Assembly (NCBI GenBank): GCA_024516155.1
Contig: JAJJXM010000026.1
Span: forward strand, 62,001 to 126,000
Direction: 5' to 3'
Length of the DNA: 64,000 nucleotides
DNA from: Pyronema omphalodes
Lineage: Eukaryota; Ascomycota; Pezizomycetes; Pezizales; Pyronemataceae
Shown: positions 1 to 12,163 of the stretch, piece after piece
Numbering within the stretch: position 1 is the first letter of the stretch
Layout: every line of letters begins with the position of its first letter
Notes under the pieces: generated by a model
What the model was told of the DNA's origin: nothing
Seen by the model: only the letters and a program-made list of their open reading frames with translations
Database searches by the model: none
Translations under genes and position numbers: made by a program

Positions 1-258
1 GTAGAGCGGTCTAGTAGACAACGTGGAATATCGAAATTCCGAGACGTCTGCTGACGATAGTGATGACTTACCCTGTCGAAATCTTGCTGCAATGTTGGGA
101 AAGAGTTGTTTTCGTTCTCCTTCTCGGGTTCTCGAATGATTGTCCTGTTGGCTTATTCGAAGTTGCGGTGGCGGAGATATTCGACGAGTTGCTTGTGGAA
201 TGATGGGGTGCCGTATGAACAGACGGTTGGTGACCTTTGGCATGTTTGTAACAGACAT
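1..258 (-). pseudogene. interrupted reading frame at left window edge
   Basis: On the minus strand one frame reads almost without a break from about 258 to the window edge. It contains the stretches CSYGTPSFHKQLVEYLRHR and, after a single TAA near 148-150, NRTIIREPEKENENNSF and FDIPRCLLDRS. The composition looks like real protein rather than random translation, but I recognise no family. It could be a broken gene, or an exon pair whose intron I cannot place (a GTAAGT lies near 66-71 on the minus strand). The retroposon at 373-1080 is inserted just upstream. Low confidence. Confidence 0.25.
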
Positions 259-360
259 AAATGCGCAATTCAACGAAGGCCATTATGGGGAACACATGGA
301 CACACACACACCATAACTACTTTTGAGTTCGACAGTATTCATTCTTTTCTCACTTACCTC

Positions 361-372
361 TAATAACGAATT
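361..372. repeat. target-site duplication, left copy
   Basis: The 12-mer TAATAACGAATT occurs here and again at 1081-1092, immediately flanking the retroposon. The match extends to 14 bp if the preceding TC is counted, though that TC could belong to the element's AAATC tail on the right side. Confidence 0.8.
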
Positions 373-1080
373 ATGTACATAGAGAGCCGAAGAATAGCAA
401 GAGCAAGAAATGGTAGCGCGCGAGAAAGGCAAAAGAGAAGAAGTGAGAGGAAGAAGAGGACCAGTGTAATAGAGCAGAGAAGAGAGGAGAAGAGAGGAGA
501 GGAGCAGAGAGGATTGAAGTAGAGAGGCGAGGAGAGTAGAGGAGAGGCGAGGAGAGAAGAGGAGAGGCGAGGAGAGAAGAGGAGAGGCGAGGAGAGAAGA
601 GGAGAGGCGAGGAGAGAAGAGGAGAGGCGAGGAGAGAAGAGGAGAGGCGAGGAGAGAAGAGGAGAGGCGAGGAGAGAAGAGGAGAGGCGAGGAGAGAAGA
701 GGAGAGGCGAGGAGAGAAGAGGAGAGGCGAGGAGAGAAGAGGAGAGGCGAGGAGAGAAGAGGAGAGTTAAGGAGAGCATAGGAAGGCAGAGGAGAGCAGA
801 AGAGAGCAAAGATAGGGTACGAACAACGAAGTGAGAGGGTAGAGTGAGAGTGCCGGGAGGGAAAAGAGCAAACAGGGCTCCAAAATGTAACGACGAGAAT
901 GAAAACCAGCAGAAGGAAGAGAGGTGTCAACAGGCCCAAGAAATGAAGTACGCTCTGGGGCGGATCCCAGCGAGACTCCAAGGTAACAGCTGGAGCCTCG
1001 AAATGTAAATAGACTGTAGCATACGTCATAACCTTAAGGTTGGGAACGTTCAAGAAAATCAAATCAAATCAAATCAAATC
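373..1080 (+). mobile_element. composite non-LTR retroposon with internal minisatellite, copy 1
   Basis: A 708-bp insertion bounded by a 12-14 bp duplication. From 5' to 3' it has a purine-rich head, an internal tandem array of a 20-bp GA-rich unit (about 528-765), a unique segment (about 770-1050) and a tail of five or so AAATC units. It has no terminal inverted or long terminal repeats. Target duplication plus a simple-repeat tail is the mark of target-primed reverse transcription, known for LINEs and SINEs. The last ~97 bp (984-1080) recur at 38179-38270 as a 5'-truncated copy. The long Ser/Leu-rich frames on the minus strand are only translations of the minisatellite. It has no convincing polymerase III promoter boxes and encodes no protein I recognise, so it would depend on a LINE elsewhere. 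Confidence 0.7.
528..765. repeat. 20-bp GA-rich minisatellite inside the retroposon
   Basis: About a dozen near-identical copies of a 20-bp purine unit (GGAGAGGCGAGGAGAGAAGA). The first unit carries GAGAGTAGAG and the last runs into GAGAGTTAAGG. The strand asymmetry (all purine on plus) means it could form triplex DNA. Copy number is likely to vary between strains. Confidence 0.9.
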
Positions 1081-1092
1081 TAATAACGAATT

Positions 1093-4000
1093 CCTCATAT
1101 CTCGAATCACAGTATCCAGCGAATACCACTACTCCAGATTTGGTGTCTGGAATTGCCACTGCATCCGTGATCACATTTTCTTATGCGTCCTTCATGGCCT
1201 TAATCTCATCTGATTCATTGTTTTCCGTTCATAATCGAATACTTCTCCGCATGCATACCTTGCAAGCCTCTATTACATTCCTTCTCCATATCTTCTCTTC
1301 CACTCGACCACCTCCCTCCAGTGCAAACTCCTGGACACGTTTACCGCCACTCGAGCCACAGAGTTTCCAAATGCAATACGCTCCTCTTCTTCTCCGGACG
1401 ACTACCTATCTAGCCGTTCTGCTCGAATTACCGGAGCCTGTCGACATCAAACATCTGCCCTCCCGCGTCTGCTTTCGCGTCTTTCAATCAATTTTTATCC
1501 TCATTCTTACCCGCCTTATCGTCACCCTGCTGCTTTGGATGAATCTCCTTGCTAACTCTTGCCACCATTGGCGTTACACAAGAAGTCTCCTAAGAGAATA
1601 TTCCAAAACATTACTCAGCTCCATTTCAAGCAATCTCTTAAGATGTCTTGTACTATGATTTCAGTTTTAGAGCCTTGCAGCATAATACAAAGCTATTTGC
1701 GTATTGAGAGCAGTATTGACGCGGTCAGTAAAGGAAGCAGTAATCACATCATGATCTCTATGTGTCCGCATCCGCGTATTTGAAACATCTTGAAAACGCA
1801 ATAACGGCGCTTAGGACTTTCTTCTGCATCGATCGATAGGTCGCGAATAATCACGCTATAGCCATACGAATTATGCTTTCTGGGCTTACTGTGCTACCTC
1901 AGTCATCGCTGTAATGCTCGGACTGGTCGGAGATTGAGCACATTAGGTACGTGCTGCCCTCTACATTGTTGGCAATTCTGGTAACAATATTACGTAGGTA
2001 AAAGATGAAGCGCATAGCTAAATCCATTAGCAAAAACCTCTTCGTGGACCTTGTGTTCAGCAAGCTCTGGCGATAAGGAGGGTTTCTTTTGTCTTTACCT
2101 TTCGAACGGAAACATCATGAGTCAGCAGGCAAGAGGGCTAGACAGATATTGCCAAAATGATGTCAGAGGTCATATACTCTATCAATTAGGTCATGCGATA
2201 CATGGTTGAAACTCGGCTTAGTATCAAGGATTTCAACGGCGCCGGAGAAGGTGCCATCTAGCCTTACTACCCATGGAGTTCTTCCGACAGTTTCTGAATG
2301 CCGAATTATAGCTCGTGGATGGCAGAAATGTAGCGGTCGTACATGGCGGAGAGTTGCTTGGATTTCAGCGCTTTCGACTCGGGGTCGATCTTTCTTAATA
2401 GCGTGCGCTTAACGAAGGGCTTAATGGTGAGCATTATATTTTGCGGTTCCGTCACTTCATGAGGACGATGGCTACGATGATACTCGAGAGCCGATGCTCA
2501 AGATTACCCGCATAGGCCTTAAAGGCCTCGAAAGGATGAATGATTAAAAATCAAAATCAAACTGATGCTCGAGAACACCGTCACGTGGGCCACTATTTAC
2601 GCTTGAAAGCCGAAGACCGGTGGAAGCTGCTCGTTCTCCAAGAAGGGCCGGCAAAAGAAGCCGTAATTCAGCATCCAGATAACGTTGTGGCATTGGTGGC
2701 ATATAGAAGTTTTACATCATTGACTTGACGGCCAGAAAGTTAAAATCGGCATAGTTCCTTGCGTCCATGCAAGGAAGAATACATCATGGACTCGGAGAGC
2801 AAGCACCGCGGGTATGGAGTCCATTTCCAGAGCCAAGATTCAAGGTATTTAGACAACAGATAATTGAACTTGTCTTTTACCAGTTGATTTAACAGCATAA
2901 GTACTCAATTTCTACGACAGCTTAAAATGCACGCTGATCAAACAGGGTGTCGTATAAGATATTCGGGTGATCACGGGTGATACATTGTTTACACAGTGTG
3001 AATATGAGCAAAGATGCTCGCTCTCCCGATATATTCCTGCTACACGGTGGTCCTAATCGCAGATTGAACCGCCACTCGAGCAGTGGATGATATTAAGCAA
3101 CCGCCTGTGATCCCGCTTCTAGCTTCACAATACTTACCATCCTGGTTAACCCCGGAATGGGCACCTAAAACTTTGCGGAAATGACCAGTTGCTTCGGTGC
3201 TTAGGATACAACATTCATCAAATCATAATCAGTAAGACTTTTCTCCATCTCGATCCATCAATATCAAATGACATCCGTGCAATGCTGGAGGAGGTTCACA
3301 GTTTGAAATTGTCCTCCGTCACCGGCCTTATCACTTTCACACAGCCATACCCTTACCCAGACTTCTGTCATTAGGATGCGAACTAAGATATAAGCTTGTC
3401 TGCAGCGCTGTTTCGTCAAGCTCCGTCGGGGATTTGTGGGTGTTCAACGGTATCCATGGGTTTCAATTACAGACTTACCGCACTTCTCTTAGCCAGGTTC
3501 GCCGTTACAATTGCCATGTATTATCTCATTGGTCGCTAAGGCTTTTTATTTGGTAGGGTCAAGACAACGGGTGGGGGAGGGAAATTCATGAGGACATTAT
3601 ATTTCTGTGTACACAAAAATATCACGTTTCTTGATCCGCGATTAATCGCAATCTGTTCTTTGGATTCCAACCCACTGGATATAAGGTTGCAGGACCTGGA
3701 TCCAGAATGATATGTAATCTTGGACAGCCTGTTACGGAAGAAGCAAGAAGTCAGCAAATATCAAGAACCAACCGCTGCAATGGCCACTCACTACCCATAT
3801 GCTCCAGTTCCCGGAAAATAGTAATCACTTGTTTTAGTTCTGCATGGGCCTTTTAGGACTCGGTCAGCGTATCAATCAATAAATAAATAAATAAAGAAGA
3901 CAGTAATCACTGCAATATATAATGAACCTTTACCAATCACCAATCCCAAGCCTCCTCCAGATTATCCAAACCATTCGATCAAAAGCTCAACGGTCTTCCA

Positions 4001-5264
4001 CCTTTTGTAATTCCATAAAGCAAGATTCATAACGGAACAGCTTAATAACCTCGACTACTCCCTGACATAACATATACAATTCATACTCTAGATTCGGGTT
4101 TTCATTTATTTTCTTCCTACCCATGAACCACCTGAATCCTCGATTTAGCGATGCAGCTTTTTATCTCCACTTCTTACTTCCATTTCTTACTTCTACTTCT
4201 CATCATCATTCCCAATGACTTCGAGATCTTGAAATCCAAAATCCTACACAAGGCAGCAACTGACACTCCACAGCGAATCTTCCCCTAATCATCCTCCCAT
4301 ATAATCCAGTATAGCATACCGGATAGTCCCAAAGCTGCTGCCAGCTAATCCATGAAAAATCTGCAACTCTCACATAACAAATTACGTTGCAAAATAAGCT
4401 CCCAGTCCGGAATATCCTAAATTAAAAGAACGGAAAAAAGACTTCCGGCCACAAGTTCAATATTTAATAGTAAAATTGCTGTTGAATTGTTGTTGATCTA
4501 TTGTCATAGCCCTACCTTATGGGATGTGATCCTCGATCGTGAGTCAGATTATGTTCAGGCGGCATATAACAAGGAGATAGGCGAGGAGGAATTTTGTTGA
4601 TACAGTTTAACTACTTAACGACAATCGGAGTCGGGGGGAATATCCCGTGATATCATACTATCATTGGAGCAGTATGTTATGACAGAGGAACACCGGACAG
4701 AACCAGTGGCTATTTAAAGATAGATTGTTGTGCACCATCGCGATGCACGGGTGAAGTGTAGGGTTTTTGTGAGGAGTGGGTTTAGAAGGCTGAAGAGATG
4801 AATTAAATAATGGTAGGATGTTGAAGGATGGATGGAATGGATGGGAGGAAGGGGAGGATAGTTGAGGCATGCAAGATAGTACGGTAGTGTTAAGGGTGCT
4901 AGGTATTGGGTATCGGTTAGAGAAAGTAAGTACGCGGCCTGGTGGCTTGAGGATAGATATTTAGCTACCCTGAATTCTGAAATCATGTGTACAATGCGGT
5001 AGTACGTATTTCACGCTTGGATATGTGAGGAATTGCTTGTATGCGGTAAAGTGGCGTCCTTCCGTCCAATGTTCATAGAACACATATTTCCTTCGATTTT
5101 CGGAAGAAAAAAAATATGAAGTGTAATTTTATTGTCTGAAACTATCCAAAAGAAAACAAGAAATATCACTAAAAGTACATTCGCCAACTTTTATATATAA
5201 GGCCCAAAAATACATCGAGCGCCAAAAACTCCGGAAAAATCCAGGTAAAGAATGTAATGTACAT
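1093..5264. other. gene-free, decayed sequence
   Basis: I find no intact gene. From about 1290 to 1560 (+) there is an open stretch with protein-like composition between stops. Near 2200-2400 the minus strand reads RTPWVVRLDGTFSGAVEIL and, in a neighbouring frame, SKALKSKQLSAMYDRYISA. These look like remnants of coding sequence broken by frameshifts, but none is recognisable. From 3.4 to 5.2 kb I see only AT-rich sequence with no supported feature. Confidence 0.4.
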
Positions 5265-7124
5265 TTACCTCAAATGTCCAGGGGGGTTACGACTATCATA
5301 GTCCAGATGTACGCTATGTTATAATTAGCCCCTCTATCCATTAATCGTCATAATGTCAGGGAATACTCACAAAGCTCTATCCACAATCGGTAAACTCTCC
5401 AAAGTGTACTGTAGCGCCTCACCAAGATCATGAGAATCCTTTAGCTCCAGTCCTTGTTCCAGAACAATATCCACCTCGACATTCAACTTATCGCCAGCAT
5501 GATAAGCATGAACGCTAGTGATCTGTTTAATACTTTTCGCAAACCGCATAGTAGTATAGAGCAAAACATTTCTCTGATCCGCAGAAGCAGAAGCTCCTGT
5601 AAGGTTCTTGATATGTCCGACCGCAATCTTGGACCATTGAACAATAACATAGATCGACAATACCAAACCACCGAGTGGGTCCAACCACCAGGTGTTGGTG
5701 AAAACGCCGGCAAGAGGGAAGAGAATAGAAAAGAAGTTGAAGATAACATCGGTCAATGCGTCTTCTGCCAGGGCTTGAACTGAAGAGTTACGGATCAGGC
5801 GGCACCATAGGTAGCAAGCTCCCTTTACGACGACGGTAGAGGCCATGATCATGATGGCCGTGGGAGAGAGGTTGATCACCTCGCGGCTGGTTCCGAAGAG
5901 GGATTGCGCGGAATGTAAGCCGACCTGGACGAATGAGACTATCATAATAATTGCGAAGACTAAAACTCCAAGGGGCTCGAGACGCGCACGACCGATGGGA
6001 TAGCTATGGGTGTCTTTGCGGGAGATCAACCTGGCTTGGTGTTAGTAAGAAACGAGTGATCGTATGTGATATGTATACCAAGCGGTTATTGCGACGATCA
6101 CGGTGGAGAGGAAGTCAAGGATTCCTGTGAAGCAGCAATTAGCTATCGTCTTTACTGCAGAGGTAAAGGGTGCTCTATACCATCTACCAAACTTGCCAAG
6201 ACGGACAAAGAGTTTGTCAACAACGCTACCATAAGCTTCGCAACGAGCAAAACTGCGTTCGCTCCAAAGTTGACACCAATTGCAATTTTACTAAACTCAG
6301 TCAGCTTGTGCTACTAGTCCGGAGCTTTCAGTAGTTGCTTACACAATCTGAGCATGTGATTCCTCTGAGACTCCACCACCTCCGTGTTCACTGCCGTCAT
6401 CGAGCAGCGGCGATTCCTCATCGGCAATCTTGTAGAGGTAACTTGGACGCTTTCTCTGGGCAACAGGTTTCGTAGCTCGCATATGCTGTTGAAGAGAGTC
6501 GGTAGAGCCATAGTTGTCTGTATATACGCTGTGGTGTCGGTGTTCTGAGGTCACACTTTCATCCTGTTACCGCGTCAGCGGCTAGGCTCATGTAACGTCC
6601 GTAGTCTACTTACATCACTGTCGTGATACGTCTGTAATAAGTCTCTTGGCAGGGTTGAGTCTAGAAGTCTATCGATATACTCGTACCGAGCAATTAAGCT
6701 ATTGCTGCGTTCATAGTATTCTCGTCTGCCCCCCACAGAATCAATAAACACATTCTATGTTGTTTCATCCAGCCACGTACATAGGCTTCTTCATTTGCTG
6801 CAGCTCCTCTTCGGTTTTTCTGTATTGATCCCATTGGTACCGTGGGTTGTTGTCTCCAATTAGTCGTAGATATCGCAAGTGAGGGTTGGCAAGCGTGGAT
6901 TGTCGGGCCTTTTGATGTGAAGTATTAATGGTGTCGCTGCTCTGATTTTGTGCGGTTTGAAGTAGCAGGTGATTCAAATGGTTCCGACTAAACATAGGGT
7001 CCGGCTCTTGGAGTGGAACGAAGGCATTGTCTCTGCCCAGACGGTACGGTGGTGAACCGGGATATGTCGACTCGTCGCGCTCCATTCTGGGGGTGTTGTT
7101 GGTTGGTGTAGCTGCGGCTGTCAT
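5265..7124 (-). CDS. cation diffusion facilitator (CDF) transporter, Mn-CDF-like
   Basis: Seven exons: 7124-6781, 6725-6614, 6563-6343, 6290-6181, 6124-6079, 6030-5371 and 5313-5265, giving 513 aa. Residues 1-225 form a cytosolic, charged N-terminal domain without membrane segments. The transmembrane part follows (start GVNFGANAVLLVAKLMVALL), then a cytoplasmic C-terminal domain with VHAYHAGDKLNVEVDIVLE, ending in DRAFVHLDYDSRN. The two metal-site helices carry DxxxD motifs: DGILD (about 262-266) and DALTD (about 368-372). In this family, Asp at both positions is typical of manganese-type CDFs rather than the HxxxD zinc transporters. Expected role: proton-coupled export of Mn2+ (or related divalent metal) into an organelle or out of the cell. 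Substrate is inference. The first ATG of the frame is used; all splice sites keep frame with GT-AG ends. Confidence 0.9.
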
Positions 7125-9735
7125 GTTGTCGCCGACAGCTCGTAAAGCGAGTGTGAGTGACAGTCAAGTTCTCTGTAAGTGTAAAAGGACTTTGTAAAAA
7201 CTTGCCCTCGGGAGAGGAAAAGAGGAAAAAGACTGAAGAAGCTTTTTTAGCGAGAGACAGATTGTGGGATTCCAGAAGCTTAGATCAGATAGCTAAAGCG
7301 GGGGGCTATGGCGAGCTTGAATCAGAACCAACCAGATCGAATGAAGATCCTAAAAAGCGCGGAACGTGATGCTTTGATTTGGTGAAACAGCGTCGCCAAA
7401 AGATCAAGGGCAGTCCCAAACGACGTCACCTGAATAGAGTAGCTCCGAGGCATGGCAAAACTGCGACTGGCGGCTCCAGCGGGGCACGGATCACCATCAA
7501 GGTATATGAATATCGCCTCAACATGCACTCCTTGGAACAGTTTGTCGATACAACAACCTTGTGTTGCATTTCAGGTACGCATCTTGTATCAGGAAACCTG
7601 TTTAGGCAATCAAATGCTGTGGAACTGGGTGCAGCGGAAACAATATTGGATCCACATCCTTCCCAGATAAGATCGACATCTGATAAGATGAAAGTATGAT
7701 ACATACATACATACTTCTGCAGACATGTTCAGATATCGGTGAGTGCGAGTGCTGAGCTCGGGTCACCGGGAAACCCGTAAACGGCCTTACCAGGAGACCC
7801 GCAGACGGAGGGACCGCCGCCGCCAGGCACGCCGGACCAAGTGCCTAATCACTGAAGATCCACGGCATCTGATAACCGGTTAAAATCCATTCCACGATTT
7901 TCAAGAGGAACGGTTTCTGTATTGTAATTTCCGTGCTCGTGTGTGCAAATAAATATCTGAAGTTGTATTTGAAACTGCCGCCGCAGGAACCGATTCATTA
8001 TTAATCCATCATGCACTGTAGATCACAGATCCGAATCTCATTTCAACCTTGTGCATTGGCAAACAGATGAGTGCAAAGCTGACAAAAGTAATCAAGACTT
8101 GAAGATGGAGGTGGAGGATATCAACCTTTAACGGAAGACAGGAAGCTTCGGCTCCACATAAAGAAAGGCCCGGGTGTCGTATCAACCCGACATCACGTGC
8201 CATACATGTATCCCTGCAATGATAGGGCTAGAGATCTGCGGAGAATTTATTGCTCTCATCGATTTTTCCTGGGGAACACCGAACACCATGCACTTGGAGT
8301 TAGATGCCGATATTTTATGATTACAGAGTACCGTGACGGAAGTGCCCCCGTTATTATAATCCCTACAGTTTGCGTTCAAATGCGATATGTCCTATTGCTG
8401 TGGTACGCGTCTTTCGCTTTAAATTTCTTGAACTTCGCATATCCCCTGATCCACATTCAGAAAGAGTAGATGAGTAATCGCGAAGTTAGATTGGATGCCT
8501 TATGTAAAAGAAATGTAATGACTTGGCATTAGATATCAATGCGTCCTACCAGAATTGTCAATATGGTATGATATATTAATGAGGTTACTACATATGGTAC
8601 TGTGGAACCTGTCTACGGAAATCTGTATGACGATAACCCCGTATCACGGTCAATGGCCACTGTCTCGTCGGCGATCACTCACGGTAAGTCACTCTCCATG
8701 TAACGCTTACTTATGTGCAACGGTAACTGTGTGAAGTCTTCCGGCCGGGACGTATCATTGTACAAAGGTTTTACTGCATCAAGTGGATTACTATTACATA
8801 GACCGATTGATCCGGTGTAGTTGCCACATCATATATTCTCCGTTTCCAAAGCCCCATCTCCAGCAAATTCTAAATACCTCAAAACCACGGTGACAATCCT
8901 AGAAACTCCTCTAACCTCCCCAGAAAATAAAAACACAAAAAAAATATAAATAAAATGAATAACAAAGAAAAACAAAGAACGGAGAAACACTGGATGGTGA
9001 AATCCCACGAAATTGCATCATCAAGTCAAATTTTCGTCATCCCGAAAATGAAAATTCAATAGCTTCAATCATCACCTCGTTCTTAGTAACCTTCAACTGC
9101 GGTATCCGACATATTCCACATCATCATCATCATCATCACGCCATCATTGTCGTTTGCAGATACACATTAGAACCAGTGCTGGTAATATAACTTATACCTT
9201 TTTAGAAATTCCATGGACAAGCCTTTGTCAATTATTCTAGACGACTCAGAAGTGATATCTATACCAACATTTATGATATGAAAATCTTACATAAGCCAAT
9301 CATCCTTTTCACCATGAATTCCACAACCCTTGAGAGCCGGAAACAAAACGCATATCCACTATGCAAATCATACCATCTCCTCTTCGCCCTACCTTTGCAT
9401 TCACAGGCCCCACTAGTTCCCAAGCTCCATAAATAAACCTTTCCCAAGCCAACAATGGCAACAACGTCAGAAATGCCAGAAATGCCAGAAATGCCAGAAA
9501 TACTAGTAACTGATTTGGCATATAAGCTATATAATCAAAGTGGCAGGCAAATGCATTTGCCATAAAATGAAAATGTGAATTACTTCGAGTTGTTATTTTA
9601 TGATCGTTATTATATTCGTATTATATATATCGGGATTATATGTGAATAGTTTTGTGATGATATGGGGTTGGTTACATAAGAGTAGAGATTATATATAGGA
9701 GTAAGCATATACGAGTAATGACATAGGAGTAAGTA
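7125..9735. other. intergenic, no gene seen
   Basis: Upstream region of the CDF gene followed by AT-rich sequence. There are short simple repeats (ACATAC near 7701, CATCAT near 9120) and a GAAATGCCA tandem near 9470-9495. The small open frames here overlap each other on both strands and none looks like protein. Confidence 0.4.
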
Positions 9736-10040
9736 TCCCCTTGTCCGTCGGCATATTTCATGGACAAAATTTTGGCGCATCGCAACCAGCACCCCCAAGT
9801 AAAAATAACCCTAACCCTGGCGTCGCCGACGACAAACATCGCCCGGAGGCCTAATTTTTTTGAGCGTTACTATGATAATTACATTTTCTCGCTCCTTTTG
9901 ACCAACTATCCTTCCGTTTCCATCGAAATTGGCCGTTGGTGTTGGCCGTTGGTGTTGGCGGGAAGGAATCATGACGTTGTTATGCTTGTGTAACCTTGTA
10001 CTACCAAAACTCATTTTGTCCATGAAAACGGACAAGGGGA
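9736..10040. mobile_element. MITE-like inverted-repeat element flanked by TA
   Basis: A 305-bp element begins and ends with TCCCCTTGTCCGT as an inverted repeat. A second block, TTTCATGGACAAAAT, follows on both sides, separated by 7 extra bases on the left. A TA dinucleotide flanks each end (9734-9735 and 10041-10042), as expected for Tc1/mariner-type target duplication. The interior has no transposase frame, so it is non-autonomous. It contains two CCCTAA-type units near 9808-9820 that may be chance. Confidence 0.8.
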
Positions 10041-10504
10041 TATGGCAGTAATTATATAGGATCAAGCATGTGATTATAAGTGATAAGATATTGCCCATTA
10101 CTTGAATATAGTTCCATATCCCCGCACATATCGATTCACAGTCTCCCTACATGACAATCTCCATAATACTATGATATGCATGGATAAGTTTTACTTCTTC
10201 GGCTCAAGGTCGAGATTTACTCTGATTCTCCTACCGGTGTGCCGTGAGGCTTCCGATTTTGTTTCCTCATCCTATAGATTCCTTAAGCTGCTTCCTCTGC
10301 TACCACTTCTTGATTCTTATACCCACTCATATCCTTCAACCTCCCATATCCATGACTATACCCCCTCCCCACATCCGCCACCCCTCATCCCCCATCCCCC
10401 CCTATATCCATCAAACTTCTCTCCATCACATAACCCATGTACACAATCCCCAATCTCCAATACCCACTACCCACTTTCAGTATTCCCCACCATACGTTCC
10501 TTCC

Positions 10505-10536
<32 letters not shown>

Positions 10537-12163
10537 AAAAAAAAAGAAAAAAAAAAGAAAAAAAAAAGAAAAAAAAAAGAAAAAAAAAAAGAAAAAAAAA
10601 AAGAAAAAAAAAAGAAAAAAAAAAGAAAAAAAAAAGAAAAAAAAAAGAAAAAAAAAAAAGAAACAAGGGACGGGAAAGAGGGAAAGCGGTTGGTCACCAG
10701 AAATCACAACTAGCGCCTACAAATGAAGCTCTTGAGCCCCTCAATGACTTCCAGAGTATCTGCCTGCATTGAATGGCGGTCCAATATAATGATCCGCGTG
10801 CATTTGGAAAACAGCAGCCCAGACGTGGCAGTCATCGCGTGAAGTGAGAGAATGTTCATCGCCATTTTGTCAAGGCTAGGGAATCTGGTTACCAGAAGCT
10901 GGTGAAATGAGGAGGGTTGAGATACTGGCAGGCTCGGCCACCGGTGGGTTCAAACGAGGTTGAATACAGTATTTATTCCTACATGCACTGGTTCCCGATG
11001 CGGTTAAACTGGTTTGTATTTATCGAGTCCGTTTAATCAGTGCACTGCAGTTACCTGGTTTCATGGAGCCCTCAAGACTGAACCAACTGTCTATCCGGGA
11101 CGCCAAAACTGTACCAACCAACTGTGAATTTTCAGTTCAGTTCACCTGGTTTACCATTTTACCCGGTAAACTGGCTATGCAGTTGGGAGGTCTGTAAGGA
11201 TATATGATACGAACTCGAAGCATTAGACAAACAACATAATTCATCAATCAAACCCTAGAAATGAATATAGAAGTTAAAATTAAAGACAAAAAAAAGAAAA
11301 GGTAATAAGTACACTAATAACTCTCCTTGCTAATAGCATATACCCACCGTCCCTTCATTTCCTTTCATTACCAAGAGTATTGTCACGTGAATACAGATAT
11401 GTTGACTTAGGTTATCAATTCTAATACATTCAAATTTTGATTATTCAATAGATCTTCTAGATTATCCCTCGAACCTCGGTTTACCAAGCCAACGCTCATG
11501 CTTGTATGTACCCACAAAGATAAGCGTGACCACTAATATCAAACTCCGGGTAAACTTCACTTACGGATAAACCCCGGTAACTACATGTAATCAGCTAGTA
11601 AGCGGCACCTTCAGGAGCAATAAGGGTACAACCCCTCTGGAGGCTATACTTGCAGGGATTTCCACAATTACGCAAATATAAAGAGAGCACAGTCGACTGC
11701 ATACCAATATGGTACTGAAGCCAGCCGCCTTTCTGACTGTGATCGTATTCAAGGAGCTACCATGGCGAAAGGCAGTTTAAAACGAAAAATAAAGATAACG
11801 AGTAAACTGAAAAACAGGGAAAATAACGGACGCACAAGCAAATAATATACTAAGCAAAAAATAAAAGAAAAAAAAAAAGACCGACAAATATTGCATCTGC
11901 GGCACTAACGCAAAACCATTGACGTTAATCAAGAAGAGCAATTGCATTTGGTTACAAGATAAAGAAAATATCAAGCCCAGGTGGTAGCAACTAGGATATA
12001 CGAAATTGCTAACTTGAAGAAAATTCATAAACTCATAAACCCATCACAAAGCTAATACTTTGAAAAACAAACAGGAATGCCCAAGCTAAATGCATCATAA
12101 ATTCGATTGCGATGACTAACATACTTCCACAAAGAACTCCGTTGTCTGAAGATTTCATACCTG
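10041..12163. other. intergenic with long A/G tract
   Basis: No gene is supported. Between about 10930 and 11600 there are several GGTTTACC / GGTAAAC / ACCGGT words in both orientations, which may be the worn remains of an inverted-repeat transposon, but I cannot define ends. 11.2-12.1 kb is AT-rich and holds the 3' flank of the NACHT-ankyrin gene. Confidence 0.35.
10506..10665. repeat. A-rich microsatellite, interrupted by single G
   Basis: About 160 bp made of runs of 6-11 A separated by single G (one C, one T), on the plus strand, preceded by a C/T-rich stretch. Lysine-rich or phenylalanine-rich frames here are translations of the repeat, not genes. Confidence 0.95.

Noticed and set aside
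283..1062. Two long Ser/Leu-rich minus-strand open frames
   Set aside because: They are translations of the GA-rich 20-bp minisatellite in the retroposon, open in two frames at once.
9804..9822. Interstitial telomere-like CCCTAACCCT
   Set aside because: Only two units, inside a MITE; could be chance and gives no sign of a chromosome end.
10244..10772. Lysine-rich and phenylalanine-rich frames on both strands
   Set aside because: Created by the A-rich microsatellite; no protein-like sequence outside it.
10925..11615. Clustered GGTTTACC/GGTAAAC words suggesting a degraded hAT-like element
   Set aside because: No defined terminal repeats or target duplication could be found.
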